Positions 34,776 through 44,121 of a stretch of 64,000 bases of DNA are shown here, in pieces. The DNA is from Priestia abyssalis. GTDB lineage: Bacteria > Bacillota > Bacilli > Bacillales > Bacillaceae_H. Position 1 is the first letter of the stretch, and every line of letters begins with the position of its first letter. The notes under the pieces were generated by a model that saw nothing but the letters and a program-made list of their open reading frames with translations, searched no databases and was not told the DNA's origin. The stretch lies in the NCBI RefSeq assembly GCF_002019595.1, contig NZ_KV917369.1, positions 1,450,417-1,514,416 of the forward strand. Reading direction: 5' to 3'. Position numbers and translations under genes: made by a program.

Positions 34776-34893
34776 TTGTATGCTTCATCATCACATTCAT
34801 GGCCGCCCGTTAGTGAATATGTAAAGGCGCCTGATCTAATCAGCGGCGGAATGATAGTGAAGAAAAAAATAGGAGATTTAAGGAGGATTTTCA

Positions 34894-36102
34894 GTGAACA
34901 CACTTTCACATAGTCAAACAAAAGCGGAAGAGAACAAAGGAGGCACCCCTGCCCTGCTGGCTTTAGCAATTAGTGCGTTTGGAATCGGAACGACAGAATT
35001 CGTTCCGGTCGGATTATTATCGTCCATTGCGGATAATTTAAACATTTCGATTACATTGGCCGGTTTATTAATTTCTGGATATGCGATGGGGGTAGCATTC
35101 GGTGCCCCGATTTTAACAGCTGTAACAAGCAAAATGAGCAGAAAGACATTGCTTATGCTGCTAATGGTCATTTTTATTGCAGGTAATTCCGTAGCGGCTA
35201 TGTCAACAAGCTTTGGATTATTAGTGGTCGCACGTATTATTACGGCCTTTTCACATGGTGTCTTTTTCTCAATCGGTTCAACGATCGCAGCCGATCTTGT
35301 TCCCGAACATAAGCGTGCAAGTGCTATTGCATTAATGTTTACGGGTTTAACCGTCGCTACGGTGACAGGTGTACCATTAGGAACATTTATCGGCCAAATA
35401 TTTGGCTGGAGAGCGACTTTTTGGTGTGTAGCTTTACTCGGTGTAGTAGCGATTATTGCCAGTGCCATTTTAGTTCCGAAAAATTTGAAAGAAGCGCCTC
35501 CTGCGAAATTGGGTGATCAGTTGAAGGTGTTGGGCAATGGACGCCTTCTCTTAGCCTTTGCCATTACAGCATTAGGCTATGGCGGTACGTTTGTGGCTTT
35601 CACATATTTAGCACCTATTCTTGAAAAAGTTACAGGATATGCTCCAAGTGCCGTCAGTATCATTTTGTTGGTGTATGGTATTGCTGTTGCCATTGGAAAT
35701 ACAGTAGGAGGAAAAGCAGCGGATAAAAATCCGGTGAAAGCATTATTTTGGATGTTTGTATTTCAAGGAATTGTTTTAGTTATTTTAACTTTTACAGCAC
35801 CATTGAAAGTCGTTGGAACCATTACCATTTTCTTTATGGGATTATTGGCATTTATGAATGTCCCTGGCCTCCAAGTGTTAGTCGTGAATCTTGCAGAGCG
35901 CTATGTTCCATCAGCGGTAAACGTGGCTTCTGCTTTGAATATTGCTGCGTTTAACGTAGGGATTGCCATTGGAGCGTTCGTCGGCGGCTTGATCGTCGAT
36001 TCCATCGGGTTGATCCATACACCTTGGATTGGCGGAATGATGGTGTTTGGTGCAGTATTGCTGACAGCATGGCTTGGTGCGTTGGAGAAGAAAGCGAAAT
36101 AA
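34894..36102 (+). CDS. MFS (DHA1) efflux transporter
   Basis: A 402-residue, 12-segment major facilitator of the AraJ/YdhP type (arabinose-efflux-like). Family marks are GIGTTEFVPVGLLSSIADNLNISITLAGLLISGYAMGVAFGAP at the N-terminus and the loop-2 MSRKTLL. Likely exports drugs or sugars; substrate unknown. The GTG start at 34894 has AAGGAGGA 7 nt upstream. Upstream palindromes suggest an inducible promoter. Confidence 0.9.
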   Translation: MNTLSHSQTKAEENKGGTPALLALAISAFGIGTTEFVPVGLLSSIADNLNISITLAGLLISGYAMGVAFGAPILTAVTSKMSRKTLLMLLMVIFIAGNSVAAMSTSFGLLVVARIITAFSHGVFFSIGSTIAADLVPEHKRASAIALMFTGLTVATVTGVPLGTFIGQIFGWRATFWCVALLGVVAIIASAILVPKNLKEAPPAKLGDQLKVLGNGRLLLAFAITALGYGGTFVAFTYLAPILEKVTGYAPSAVSIILLVYGIAVAIGNTVGGKAADKNPVKALFWMFVFQGIVLVILTFTAPLKVVGTITIFFMGLLAFMNVPGLQVLVVNLAERYVPSAVNVASALNIAAFNVGIAIGAFVGGLIVDSIGLIHTPWIGGMMVFGAVLLTAWLGALEKKAK

Positions 36103-36308
36103 GAGGCCAATCCTCTTTTCTTTCCCTTGTTCGACAGTGAGCGCCCGGTTGAAGACGTGATTCATGAATGAGGTGAAGAAGTGTTGCTCCATTTCCCGGC
36201 TCATGAGGATGAAGTGGTAGAAAAGTAACCCTTAAAATAATAAGCCAGTTTCTTGATGCTAACAGGTTGATGAGTAGATTTTCTGCATAATAAAATAACG
36301 GTGACTGA

Positions 36309-36346
36309 TGAAAAGGGGTGCCTTGTATTGAGGCATCCCTTTTTGA
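36309..36346. terminator. Bidirectional terminator between MFS and AraC genes
   Basis: AAAAGGGGTGCCT pairs with AGGCATCCCTTTTT. The rest of 36103-36308 holds no recognisable gene. Confidence 0.8.
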
Positions 36347-36351
36347 ATGAT

Positions 36352-37248
36352 TCATTTATGATAAATTAACTTTTTTGTATGCTTTTCTTTAAACTTTTTA
36401 GGAGATTCACCAGTAAATTTTTTAAATAACATAGTGAAATAATTCGGGTTATCATATCCCACCATTTGTGCAACTTCTCTCACTTTCATATCTGTCGAGA
36501 CAAGCAGCCTTTTGGCCTCACCCATTCTTCTTGTGATTAAATAATGAATGGGTGAGAGATTCATGTCTTTTTTGAACACATGCGAAAGATAGTAAGGGCT
36601 TACAAAAAGTGTATCTGCCAAGTCGTTTAAAGAAATATTTTTTGTATAGTGTTTATCGATATATTCCTTTATTTGATGGGACAGGGAGTCGGATTTCTCA
36701 GAGGAAGCATTTATATTTTGCAGTTTAATAATACGAATGACTACGGTGATTAAGGATGTAAGCAAGTTTTGGCAAATAACCTGATATCCGTCGGCTTGAA
36801 GAGCGGACTCTTGAAATATTTCAGAAATATATACTTCTGCTTTAGCAGAATATTTATTTCGGCGAATGACAGGCTCAACATCTGAAGGAATGATGTGAAG
36901 GTCTTTTAGTCCTTCGATTGACAGGCCGGCTATCCCGCAAAAATAAGTTTTAAGCGGATTTTCAGGGTTGGACCATTCTTCGTGTATAACCCCTTTATTG
37001 TAAATCAAGATATCCCCTTTTGCTGCCACGTAAGTTTTCCCTTCAATAATAAACGTTCCTTCTCCTTCACTGATATAAATAATTTCACTTAAATCATCAT
37101 GTTTATGACTCGAAAACCTCCAATGAGGATTGTCGCTGATTTGTCCAGCGTAAACAAGAAAGGGGGGGTTTTTGAAATTTATGGTTTCATTCATACAGTT
37201 TCTTTCAGGGAGAGTATGTGTAAAATTTTTGTTTAATAAGATTTTCAT
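36352..37248 (-). CDS. AraC family transcriptional regulator
   Basis: A 298-residue regulator. The N-terminal cupin ligand domain (about 20-110) contains HKHDDLSEIIYISEGEGTF; the C-terminal AraC DNA-binding domain (about 195-295) has two helix-turn-helix motifs, ISLNDLADTLFVSPYYLSHVFKK and KVREVAQMVGYDNPNYFTMLFKKFTGESP. GGGAGGTC lies 8 nt before ATG 37248. It is divergent from the ABC operon, and the 400-nt gap contains repeats at fixed spacing, so it very probably activates that operon in response to the imported compound. Confidence 0.92.
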   Translation of the reverse strand: MKILLNKNFTHTLPERNCMNETINFKNPPFLVYAGQISDNPHWRFSSHKHDDLSEIIYISEGEGTFIIEGKTYVAAKGDILIYNKGVIHEEWSNPENPLKTYFCGIAGLSIEGLKDLHIIPSDVEPVIRRNKYSAKAEVYISEIFQESALQADGYQVICQNLLTSLITVVIRIIKLQNINASSEKSDSLSHQIKEYIDKHYTKNISLNDLADTLFVSPYYLSHVFKKDMNLSPIHYLITRRMGEAKRLLVSTDMKVREVAQMVGYDNPNYFTMLFKKFTGESPKKFKEKHTKKLIYHK

Positions 37249-37376
37249 AATAATGACCTCCCATCCTTATGATTGGCTGTTCTTATGGACATAGTTGCTG
37301 CTGGATCGTCTCTCGTTTTGAAAAGATTCTTGTTTTTAGTCTATATGATACGGCAGTTTATATCTACATACGACAG

Positions 37377-37579
37377 CAAGATATGATAGTTTTTTGTGAA
37401 GAAGAGCAAGATGTTGATACCTTCTTCGTTATAAGGGTTTTCAAAAGCTTTATTTATCAATGTTTTGCGAGGTTTTCTTCATGTTTTGAGAACTGTTTGT
37501 CCCACCCTTTTATATCTTTTAAACTCCATCCAACAGCAAGATATGATAGTTTTTTTATGAGGATAACAAGATAGTTTAT
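37377..37579 (+). promoter_or_regulatory. Two pairs of direct repeats, probable AraC operators
   Basis: CAAGAT-type half sites begin at 37377 (CAAGATATGATAG), 37407 (CAAGATGTTGATA), 37537 (CAAGATATGATAG) and 37567 (CAAGATAGTTTAT). Spacing within each pair is exactly 30 nt and the pairs are 160 nt apart. Copies 1 and 3 are identical over ACAGCAAGATATGATAGTTT and a little further. The rest of 37249-37660 has no gene. Confidence 0.7.
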
Positions 37580-37660
37580 TGTATAGGCATAGCGATAAGC
37601 TTAATATTGAATTCAAATAAGATTGAATTTTCAAACTTAAATAAGGAAGAGGAGATGGAG

Positions 37661-39205
37661 TTGGAAGAACAAAGAAATGGAATGAATCAAGGGGGAGAAT
37701 ATGCTCTTCAAATGAAAGATATATGCAAATCATTCCCAGGAGTGAAAGCCCTTGAAAACGTTTCTCTAAATGTGAAAAAGGGCGAAGTGCATGCTCTGAT
37801 GGGAGAAAATGGGGCGGGAAAGTCGACACTCATGAAAATATTAGCGGGAATTTACACACCGGACGAGGGAGAAATATTTTTGAATGGCGAGAAAGTCGAG
37901 TTCCATGATCCGCGTGATGCCTTACACCGTGGAATCAGCATGATCCATCAAGAATTGAGCTTTATCTCTGAGATGACGGTCGCAGAAAATATTTTCCTTG
38001 GAAGGGAACCTCGCTTTGGGAGAACCGCCCTCATTCGCAAAAGGAAGCAAAGAGAAATGGCTTTTGAGCTGTTGCAGCGTCTGCATATACAGCTTGATCC
38101 AGGCAAGAAAATGTCTGCTCTTTCTGTCGCTGATATGCAAATGGTCGAGATTGCGAAAGCGCTCTCGAACGATGCCAATATCATTGTGATGGATGAACCG
38201 ACTTCAGCGATTACGGACAGGGAAGTAGAAAAGCTGTTTGCTATCATTAACATGCTCACGGAACAGGGCAAATCCATTATTTATATTTCACACAAGATGG
38301 ATGAGATTTTTAAAATTGCTGATCAGATTACGATCTTACGAGATGGTACATATGTAGATAGCCGGAAAGCTTCTGATTTAAATGATGATCTGCTTATTTC
38401 CCTCATGGTGGGAAGAGAGTTGAAAGAAGTATTTCAAACGAGGGTTCCTACTATTAAAAATGTCTTTATGAAAGTGGAAAACTTAAGTTTAGCAGGTAAA
38501 TTTGAAAGCGTTTCCCTTTCTGTTAAGAAAGGAGAAATTCTCGGCATTGCCGGATTGGTTGGAGCAGGAAGGACAGAAGTGGTGGAGAGCATATTCGGCA
38601 TTCATCCCCCTGACCGCGGCGATATTTATATCGATGATAAGCGGGTCGTCCATAAGCATCCGAAAGACGCTATACAAAATGGGATTGCATTAGTAACAGA
38701 GGATAGAAAACAAACAGGGCTCAATTTAGCGGGAACGGTCAGAGATAATATCAGTTTAGTGAATCTATCGAAAATGGCCAAGTTCAATAAGATTATTGTC
38801 AGAAAAAAAGAATGCCAGGCTGTAGATGAACAAATAAAGACACTTAAAATTAAAACGCCAACGAGAGATATGCTCGTTAAAAATTTAAGCGGAGGAAATC
38901 AGCAAAAGATTGTGATTGCGAAATGGCTCTTAAATAATCCGAAAATTCTGATTTTAGATGAGCCAACAAGGGGAATTGACATTGGCGCAAAAGCAGAAAT
39001 CTATAAAATCATTCAAGACTTTGCCGACGAAGGAAATTCTGTCATTATGATTTCTTCAGAAATGCCGGAATTAATTGGAATGTGTGACCGCATCACTGTT
39101 ATGAGTGGGGGAAAAGTGACAGGGGAGTTTCTGCGAGAAGAGTTTAATCAAGAAAAAATCATGGCATGCTGTACGGGATATATGAAGGGGGAGAAAGTGG
39201 TATGA
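37661..39205 (+). CDS. Sugar ABC transporter ATP-binding protein (RbsA/MglA type)
   Basis: A roughly 514-residue protein with two ABC domains in tandem, as in ribose/galactose importers. Domain 1: Walker A GENGAGKST, signature LSVADMQMVEIAKAL (degenerate), Walker B IIVMDEPTSA. Domain 2: Walker A replaced by GLVGAGRTE, signature LSGGNQQKIVIAKWL and Walker B ILILDEPTRGID. This asymmetry is normal for the family. Start is not certain: TTG 37661 has GAAGAGGAG 6 nt upstream, while ATG 37655 touches it. The stop overlaps the permease start by ATGA. Confidence 0.93.
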   Translation: MEEQRNGMNQGGEYALQMKDICKSFPGVKALENVSLNVKKGEVHALMGENGAGKSTLMKILAGIYTPDEGEIFLNGEKVEFHDPRDALHRGISMIHQELSFISEMTVAENIFLGREPRFGRTALIRKRKQREMAFELLQRLHIQLDPGKKMSALSVADMQMVEIAKALSNDANIIVMDEPTSAITDREVEKLFAIINMLTEQGKSIIYISHKMDEIFKIADQITILRDGTYVDSRKASDLNDDLLISLMVGRELKEVFQTRVPTIKNVFMKVENLSLAGKFESVSLSVKKGEILGIAGLVGAGRTEVVESIFGIHPPDRGDIYIDDKRVVHKHPKDAIQNGIALVTEDRKQTGLNLAGTVRDNISLVNLSKMAKFNKIIVRKKECQAVDEQIKTLKIKTPTRDMLVKNLSGGNQQKIVIAKWLLNNPKILILDEPTRGIDIGAKAEIYKIIQDFADEGNSVIMISSEMPELIGMCDRITVMSGGKVTGEFLREEFNQEKIMACCTGYMKGEKVV

Positions 39206-40206
39206 GCGTTCAAAAAGAAGCAGCCAAAAGTGTATTGGGTCCGTTTGTAAAAGCGAAATGGGAGATGAATGGCGGGAAAGCAGGAAACTTACTGGCGAAA
39301 TACGGAATTTATGTGGCATTTGCTGTGTTATTTCTAATTTTATCGTTTACCTCTGAATCATTTTTAACGACGTCCAATATTTTGAACATACTGAGACAAG
39401 TATCCATCATTGGCATTATCGCCATCGGAATGTCATTTGTGATTCTGACGGGTGGAATTGATCTTTCCGTCGGATCAATTATGGCGCTCTCCGCCGTTGT
39501 AGCGACGAGTTTTGCCCAAGTCGATCATGATCATGCTCTTTATATCCCGATTCTCCTTGGAATGTTGGTCGGGTTGAGCTGCGGTGTTGTAAACGGTGTG
39601 ATGGTTGCGAAATGGAAAGTGACGCCTTTTATCGCGACACTAGGAATGATGACAGCGGCCAGAGGGCTGGCCATGGTTTATACGGATGGACGTCCAGTCA
39701 TTGGGCTTAGCGATGCTTATAACTATATCGGTATCGGCTATTTTTTGAAACTTCCGATTCCAGTCATTGTATTCCTTGCGGTTACGATAGTTGGAATTTT
39801 ACTTCTTAACTTTACGGTATTTGGCCGGTATGTTTTTGCGACAGGTGGGAATGAACAGTCTGCCAAGTTGTCTGGTGTTAATGTAACACTTATCAAAATA
39901 GGGGTCTATTCGCTTGCCGGATTACTAGCAGGCATTGCAGGAATCGTGCTCTCTTCACGGATTATGTCAGGTTCCCCTGTTTTAGGAGAGGGATATGAAC
40001 TCGATGCAATAGCAGCCGTTGTCATTGGCGGCACAAGTTTATTTGGCGGGGTGGGCAGTCTTGTTGGAACCCTGATGGGCGTGCTTATCATCGGTGTCAT
40101 GAATAATGGGCTTGATTTATTAAATGTCTCTTCTTATTACCAGCAAATTTTGAAAGGAGCAATTATTGTCATTGCGGTTCTAATTGATAAAAAGAACCAT
40201 CAATAA
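39202..40206 (+). CDS. Sugar ABC transporter permease (RbsC type)
   Basis: A 334-residue membrane permease with about nine or ten segments. The ISIIGIIAIGMSFVILTGGIDLSVGSIMALSAV stretch is the RbsC/MglC signature, and GGTSLFGGVGSLVGTLMGVLIIGVMNNGL closes the EAA-like region. ATG 39202 overlaps the ATP-binding gene's stop codon and has GGGGGAGA just upstream. It works as a dimer with the preceding ATPase. Confidence 0.94.
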   Translation: MSVQKEAAKSVLGPFVKAKWEMNGGKAGNLLAKYGIYVAFAVLFLILSFTSESFLTTSNILNILRQVSIIGIIAIGMSFVILTGGIDLSVGSIMALSAVVATSFAQVDHDHALYIPILLGMLVGLSCGVVNGVMVAKWKVTPFIATLGMMTAARGLAMVYTDGRPVIGLSDAYNYIGIGYFLKLPIPVIVFLAVTIVGILLLNFTVFGRYVFATGGNEQSAKLSGVNVTLIKIGVYSLAGLLAGIAGIVLSSRIMSGSPVLGEGYELDAIAAVVIGGTSLFGGVGSLVGTLMGVLIIGVMNNGLDLLNVSSYYQQILKGAIIVIAVLIDKKNHQ

Positions 40207-40256
40207 TATTGAAGATTTCCATCACAAAGTTCATTAAAAATGGGGGAATAGTTTAA

Positions 40257-41207
40257 ATGAAAAAAGTAAAGTGGTTATCTGTATTAATGATCATGATGCT
40301 TATATATGTAACAGGCTGTTCAGATGAAAAGGCAACCAGTGATTCGAAAGAAGGTGACGGGCAGGTAACAATAGGGGTGTCTTACCAGAATCTTCAAAAT
40401 GAGTACATTGTAGCCCTTCAAGAGTCATTACGAAAAAATGCAAAAGATTCAGGTATTAAATTAGTAGAATCAGATGGTTTAGGAAAAGCTGAAAATCAAA
40501 TTAGCCAGGTTGAAAACTTCATTAATCAAAATGTCGATGCGATCATTCTTAACCCTGTTGATAAAAATGGAAGTGCTCCGGCTGTAGAGATGGCGTCTGC
40601 GTCTAAAATTCCGATTATTACGATTCTTTCCGTTGTCGCAAATGACGACAAAGTGACGGCACATGTGGGATCTGACGATATTGAAGCCGGTAAAATCGAA
40701 ATGCAGCATATTGCGGACTTGTTGGGAGGAAAAGGAAATGTCGCAATTATTCATGGTCCGAACGGCCAATCAGCCGAGGTTAATAGAACGGAAGGGAATT
40801 ATGAGGTTCTAAAAAACTATCCGGATATGAAAGTAGTCGCTGAACAAACCGCGAACTGGTCCCGGGCGGAAGCATTGGCCTTAACGGAAAACTGGCTGCA
40901 GACACAAAAGCTTGATGCCATTATCGGTCAAAATGATGAAATGGCATTAGGTGCACTAAAAGCCTTGAAAGCAGCAGGAAAACTAAATGAAACGAAAGTA
41001 ATTGGAATTGACGCCATTCCAGATGCTCTTAAGTCAGTTGAGTCGGGAGAGCTTTCCGCGACTGTATTCCAGGATGTGGAATCACAAGGAAGGCTTGGAA
41101 TTGAAGTTGGACTGAAAGCCGCAAAAGGAGAAAAAGTGGAGAAAGACAATTTTGTTCCGTTCCAACTAGTAAGCAAGGAAAATATTGAAGATTTTACAGA
41201 CAATTAA
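40257..41207 (+). CDS. Sugar-binding lipoprotein (RbsB type)
   Basis: A 316-residue substrate receptor anchored by lipid. The signal peptide MKKVKWLSVLMIMMLIYVTGC ends in a lipobox with Cys21. The mature part is a type I periplasmic-binding fold: VTIGVSYQNLQNEYIVALQESL, NQNVDAIILNPVDKNG, and IIGQNDEMALGALKALK. The ligand is probably a monosaccharide, inositol or related polyol. GGGGGAA precedes the ATG. Third gene of the importer. Confidence 0.94.
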   Translation: MKKVKWLSVLMIMMLIYVTGCSDEKATSDSKEGDGQVTIGVSYQNLQNEYIVALQESLRKNAKDSGIKLVESDGLGKAENQISQVENFINQNVDAIILNPVDKNGSAPAVEMASASKIPIITILSVVANDDKVTAHVGSDDIEAGKIEMQHIADLLGGKGNVAIIHGPNGQSAEVNRTEGNYEVLKNYPDMKVVAEQTANWSRAEALALTENWLQTQKLDAIIGQNDEMALGALKALKAAGKLNETKVIGIDAIPDALKSVESGELSATVFQDVESQGRLGIEVGLKAAKGEKVEKDNFVPFQLVSKENIEDFTDN

Positions 41208-41264
41208 GATGAGTCATGATTTTATCATGGAAAAGATTCCTGGAAGATGAAAAGGGGGACTCTT

Positions 41265-41393
41265 ATGTTCTGTTGTCAGAAACATGTCATTCATGTATTG
41301 AAGACCCTATATCTTCCTCATGTCAAAAAAATCCCGGGGAAGAACATTCAATGCGGCTATTGTAGTCAAAGGGCGTATTATCACTTCTATTAA
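41265..41393 (+). CDS. 42-residue Cys-rich small protein
   Basis: A short frame with AAGGGGGA 7 nt before the ATG gives a 42-residue protein. Cys3 and Cys4 near the start, His7, His10 and His19, and CGYC at 30-33 could make a zinc site. The pattern Cys…HVIHVLKTLYLPHVKKI…CGYCSQRAYYHFY resembles tiny zinc-ribbon proteins seen across Bacillaceae, but no named family is claimed. It lies between the binding protein and the aldo/keto reductase in the same direction. Whether it belongs to the catabolic operon is open. Confidence 0.6.
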   Translation: MFCCQKHVIHVLKTLYLPHVKKIPGKNIQCGYCSQRAYYHFY

Positions 41394-41487
41394 CACTCCG
41401 TTGATCAAAGCCGTGATTTCTTTGAAAGGTTGTGATGAGCCTGAAACGGCTGATGGGAATTAGAAATAAATGAAGCGGGAGGAGTAT

Positions 41488-42435
41488 ATGAGATATAGAA
41501 AATTAAAACAAACCGATCTGGAAGTATCAGAAATTGGTTTTGGCACATGGCCAATTTCCGGTCATGGGATGGGGAAGGTCGATGAACGGGATTCCGAAAA
41601 CACTATATTCCGCGCCATTGAAATGGGTGTTAATTTTTTCGATACGGCGGATATGTATGGTTTTGGTTATGCAGAAGAGCTGGTAGGACGTTTCGTCACC
41701 TCTTCTTTCAAGGACATGATTATTGCTACAAAGGTGGGAATGGAATGGGATAATCAAGGAAATTTAAGGCGGAATTTGCAAGCCGATTATGTCATTCGTG
41801 CTTGTGAGGACAGCCTAAAAAGGTTGAAGACAGATAAAATAGATCTTTACCAGCTGCATTGGCCTGATCCGGATACACCCATTGAAGAAACGATGGAGGC
41901 GTTGCGGAAGCTCGTCGATTCGGGAAAGGTTCGTTATGTAGGAGTGTCTAATTTCTCGGTTGAACAGATTGAGGAAGCAAGTCAATGCATGCCGATTGTT
42001 TCCAATCAAATCGAATATCATTTACTAGATCGGACTGCAGAGAACACAGTTATTCCCCATGCCTATGAGAACGAAGTATCCATTCTTCCTTATAAAGTGC
42101 TTGGAAGGGGCATTCTTACTGGAAAGTTTAAAGAAATCTCTCAATTTGAAAAGGGAGACTGGCGAAGTGAGGAGGATATTTTCCAAAAAAATCAATTGCG
42201 TCAAAGCCTAGAACGGGTCGACCAATTAAAGCCTATCGCTGCAAGCTGCGGGTGCACAGTCAGTCAGCTCGTAATCGCTTGGACATTGCGCTGGGAGCAT
42301 GTTCCCTCTGTTATTATCGGAGCAAAGCGGCCGGACCAGATTGAGGAAAGCTGCTTAGGTTCTGGAATTACGTTGGGACCTGATCATTTACAAATGCTTG
42401 ATTCTCTCTTTACGCAATCAGCGGGCGTACGATAA
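41488..42435 (+). CDS. Aldo/keto reductase
   Basis: A 315-residue NADPH-dependent oxidoreductase of the AKR superfamily, close to the IolS/YajO-type. The catalytic tetrad can be placed: Asp and Tyr in FFDTADMYGFG, Lys in IIATKVGM, His in LYQLHWPDPDTP. The cofactor region includes VIIGAKRPDQIEESCLG. GGGAGGAG (41477-41484) selects ATG 41488 over ATG 41470. It sits between a sugar importer and an oxygenase, so it probably acts on the imported compound or its oxidation product. Confidence 0.93.
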   Translation: MRYRKLKQTDLEVSEIGFGTWPISGHGMGKVDERDSENTIFRAIEMGVNFFDTADMYGFGYAEELVGRFVTSSFKDMIIATKVGMEWDNQGNLRRNLQADYVIRACEDSLKRLKTDKIDLYQLHWPDPDTPIEETMEALRKLVDSGKVRYVGVSNFSVEQIEEASQCMPIVSNQIEYHLLDRTAENTVIPHAYENEVSILPYKVLGRGILTGKFKEISQFEKGDWRSEEDIFQKNQLRQSLERVDQLKPIAASCGCTVSQLVIAWTLRWEHVPSVIIGAKRPDQIEESCLGSGITLGPDHLQMLDSLFTQSAGVR

Positions 42436-42509
42436 TTTACTGGTCATCAATTTTTTCATGACATGAAGTTTGTAGACAGTCATTAATTATTCAGCGAGGG
42501 AGGGATACA

Positions 42510-42818
42510 ATGGAAACACGGATCGAACATCTTGTTTTCTTCACATTTAAAGAAGGAACTGGGGAAGAAGAGAAAAGGGAGCTAGTGCAAAGGTTCCACT
42601 CTCTTGAAGGGAAAATAGCGGGCCTGGAAGCTGTGTCCGCAGGATTGAATACGACGGTCGAGCATGAATTTGCCAACTATGAATTCGGGATGAGGATGCT
42701 GTTTGCAAATCGTGAAAGGCTGGCTGCTTATCAGCTGCATCCTGATCATTTGAGTGCTATTCAACTCGTTAAAGAAATTGTAGCGGATGTCGCTGTTGTA
42801 GATGTAGAAGTTAAATAA
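42510..42818 (+). CDS. Dabb (stress-responsive A/B barrel) family protein
   Basis: A 102-residue dimeric alpha+beta barrel protein. It begins with the typical IEHLVFFTFKEGTGEEEKRELVQRFHSLEGKIAGLEAVSAGLN and contains HPDHLSAIQLVKEIVADV near the end. Dabb proteins are often small lyases, cyclases or decarboxylase-like helpers for reactive oxygenated intermediates, though most are uncharacterised. GGGAGGGA precedes the ATG. Member of the catabolic row. Confidence 0.87.
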   Translation: METRIEHLVFFTFKEGTGEEEKRELVQRFHSLEGKIAGLEAVSAGLNTTVEHEFANYEFGMRMLFANRERLAAYQLHPDHLSAIQLVKEIVADVAVVDVEVK

Positions 42819-42849
42819 CGATTGATCTAATTAAAGGGAGGAACATAAA

Positions 42850-43773
42850 ATGAAAAGCGAAAAAGTGTTAAATAACATTCTTGAGATTACAATTCCATTA
42901 AATGAACGCGTCAATCATGAGCCATTGCGAGTATTGAGTGAAGAAGATTGGAAGTTTTGGAAAGAAAACGGATATGTCGTGATTAAGGAAGCGGTTCCGA
43001 AAGAGCATATTGACCGGTTGGTTGAATTAATTTGGGAATTTGAAGAAAAAAAACCGAATGATCCTTCGACTTGGTATACAGCTCCAAGACGCGAAATTCA
43101 AATGAAAGAATTGATGAATACCGGAATGGTAGAGTTATATAATCATCAATACTTATGGGATAACCGTATGTACGAGAAAGTATATAATGCCTTTGTCGAT
43201 ATATGGGGAACAGAAAAATTATGGGCAAGCATTGACAGATGTAATCTGAATCTTCCATTAAGGCCGGGTCATGAGTATGAAAGTTTTATCCACTGGGATG
43301 TAGATACATCTTTAGATCCGATTCCGGTCAACGTACAGGGGGTTTTATCCCTTGTTGATACAGATACAGAGATGGGCGGATTCCAGTGTATTCCGGAATT
43401 GTACAGAGATTTTGATGAGTGGGTCAAGACACAGCCGGCTGACAGAGACCCGCACAAACCTGATACAACAGGCTATACTCCTACGAAAGTAGTGACAAAA
43501 GCAGGCGATTTGCTCATTTTCAATAGCATGCAGCCACACGGCATCCGTCCAAACCACTCATCAAAGCCGCGTCTTGCCCAATATATCTCGATGTTCCCGG
43601 CACAGGAGCATAACGAGGCGCTGCGTCAAACGAGAATCTCGTCTTGGAGCGAAAGAATCCCGCCAAGCGGCAAGGCATTTCCTGGAGATCCGCGAAACTG
43701 GGAACAAACCAAGTATAATCGTGCTGTCCTGACCGAGTTAGGAGAAAAATTATTAGGATTCAGAAAGTGGTAA
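42850..43773 (+). CDS. Phytanoyl-CoA dioxygenase family (PhyH) oxygenase
   Basis: A 307-residue non-haem Fe(II)/2-oxoglutarate dioxygenase. The metal triad is His148-x-Asp150 in FIHWDVDTS and His230 in SMQPHGIRPN; Arg241 (SSKPRLAQY) is placed to bind 2-oxoglutarate. Relatives hydroxylate many small molecules and can demethylate methyl ethers through a hemiacetal. Here it closes a row of importer, reductase and Dabb genes, pointing to oxidation of an imported polyol or glycoside; the substrate is unknown. GGGAGGAA lies before the ATG. A weak GC-rich stem (43799-43826) follows. Confidence 0.92.
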   Translation: MKSEKVLNNILEITIPLNERVNHEPLRVLSEEDWKFWKENGYVVIKEAVPKEHIDRLVELIWEFEEKKPNDPSTWYTAPRREIQMKELMNTGMVELYNHQYLWDNRMYEKVYNAFVDIWGTEKLWASIDRCNLNLPLRPGHEYESFIHWDVDTSLDPIPVNVQGVLSLVDTDTEMGGFQCIPELYRDFDEWVKTQPADRDPHKPDTTGYTPTKVVTKAGDLLIFNSMQPHGIRPNHSSKPRLAQYISMFPAQEHNEALRQTRISSWSERIPPSGKAFPGDPRNWEQTKYNRAVLTELGEKLLGFRKW

Positions 43774-43826
43774 AAAATTATGTCATAATGTATTAAGGTA
43801 GGGGTTGCTGCGGCAGCTCCTTTTCG

Positions 43827-44121
43827 TTTTTTCAATTCATCTGGATAGCGAGCGGGATAAGGAGTAGTTGGAGCTGGAAAACGTATCACAATTTTTTGAT
43901 GTATTTTCCGTATTATTCTATAATTCAAATGTAGATTAAAAACCAAACAGCAGAGATACATACACAGAGTTTATTAAAATAAACATTTATATCTGTTTAT
44001 TGCGTGCGCAGAGTCGGAGATAACGAAGCATTTATCTTTTTCGCTATCTGCTATTTTGTTGTTATCCATATTATGTGTTTTAACAGAGCTGTAGAATAAT
44101 GAGTTTATTAGGAGATTAAAA
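43827..44121. other. Intergenic region before topB
   Basis: No gene seen. It contains the inverted repeats AATAAACA / TGTTTATT (about 43977-44001) and AGATAACGAA / TTCGCTATCT (about 44018-44050). The topB promoter presumably lies here, but no clear sigma-A pair was found. Confidence 0.4.
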
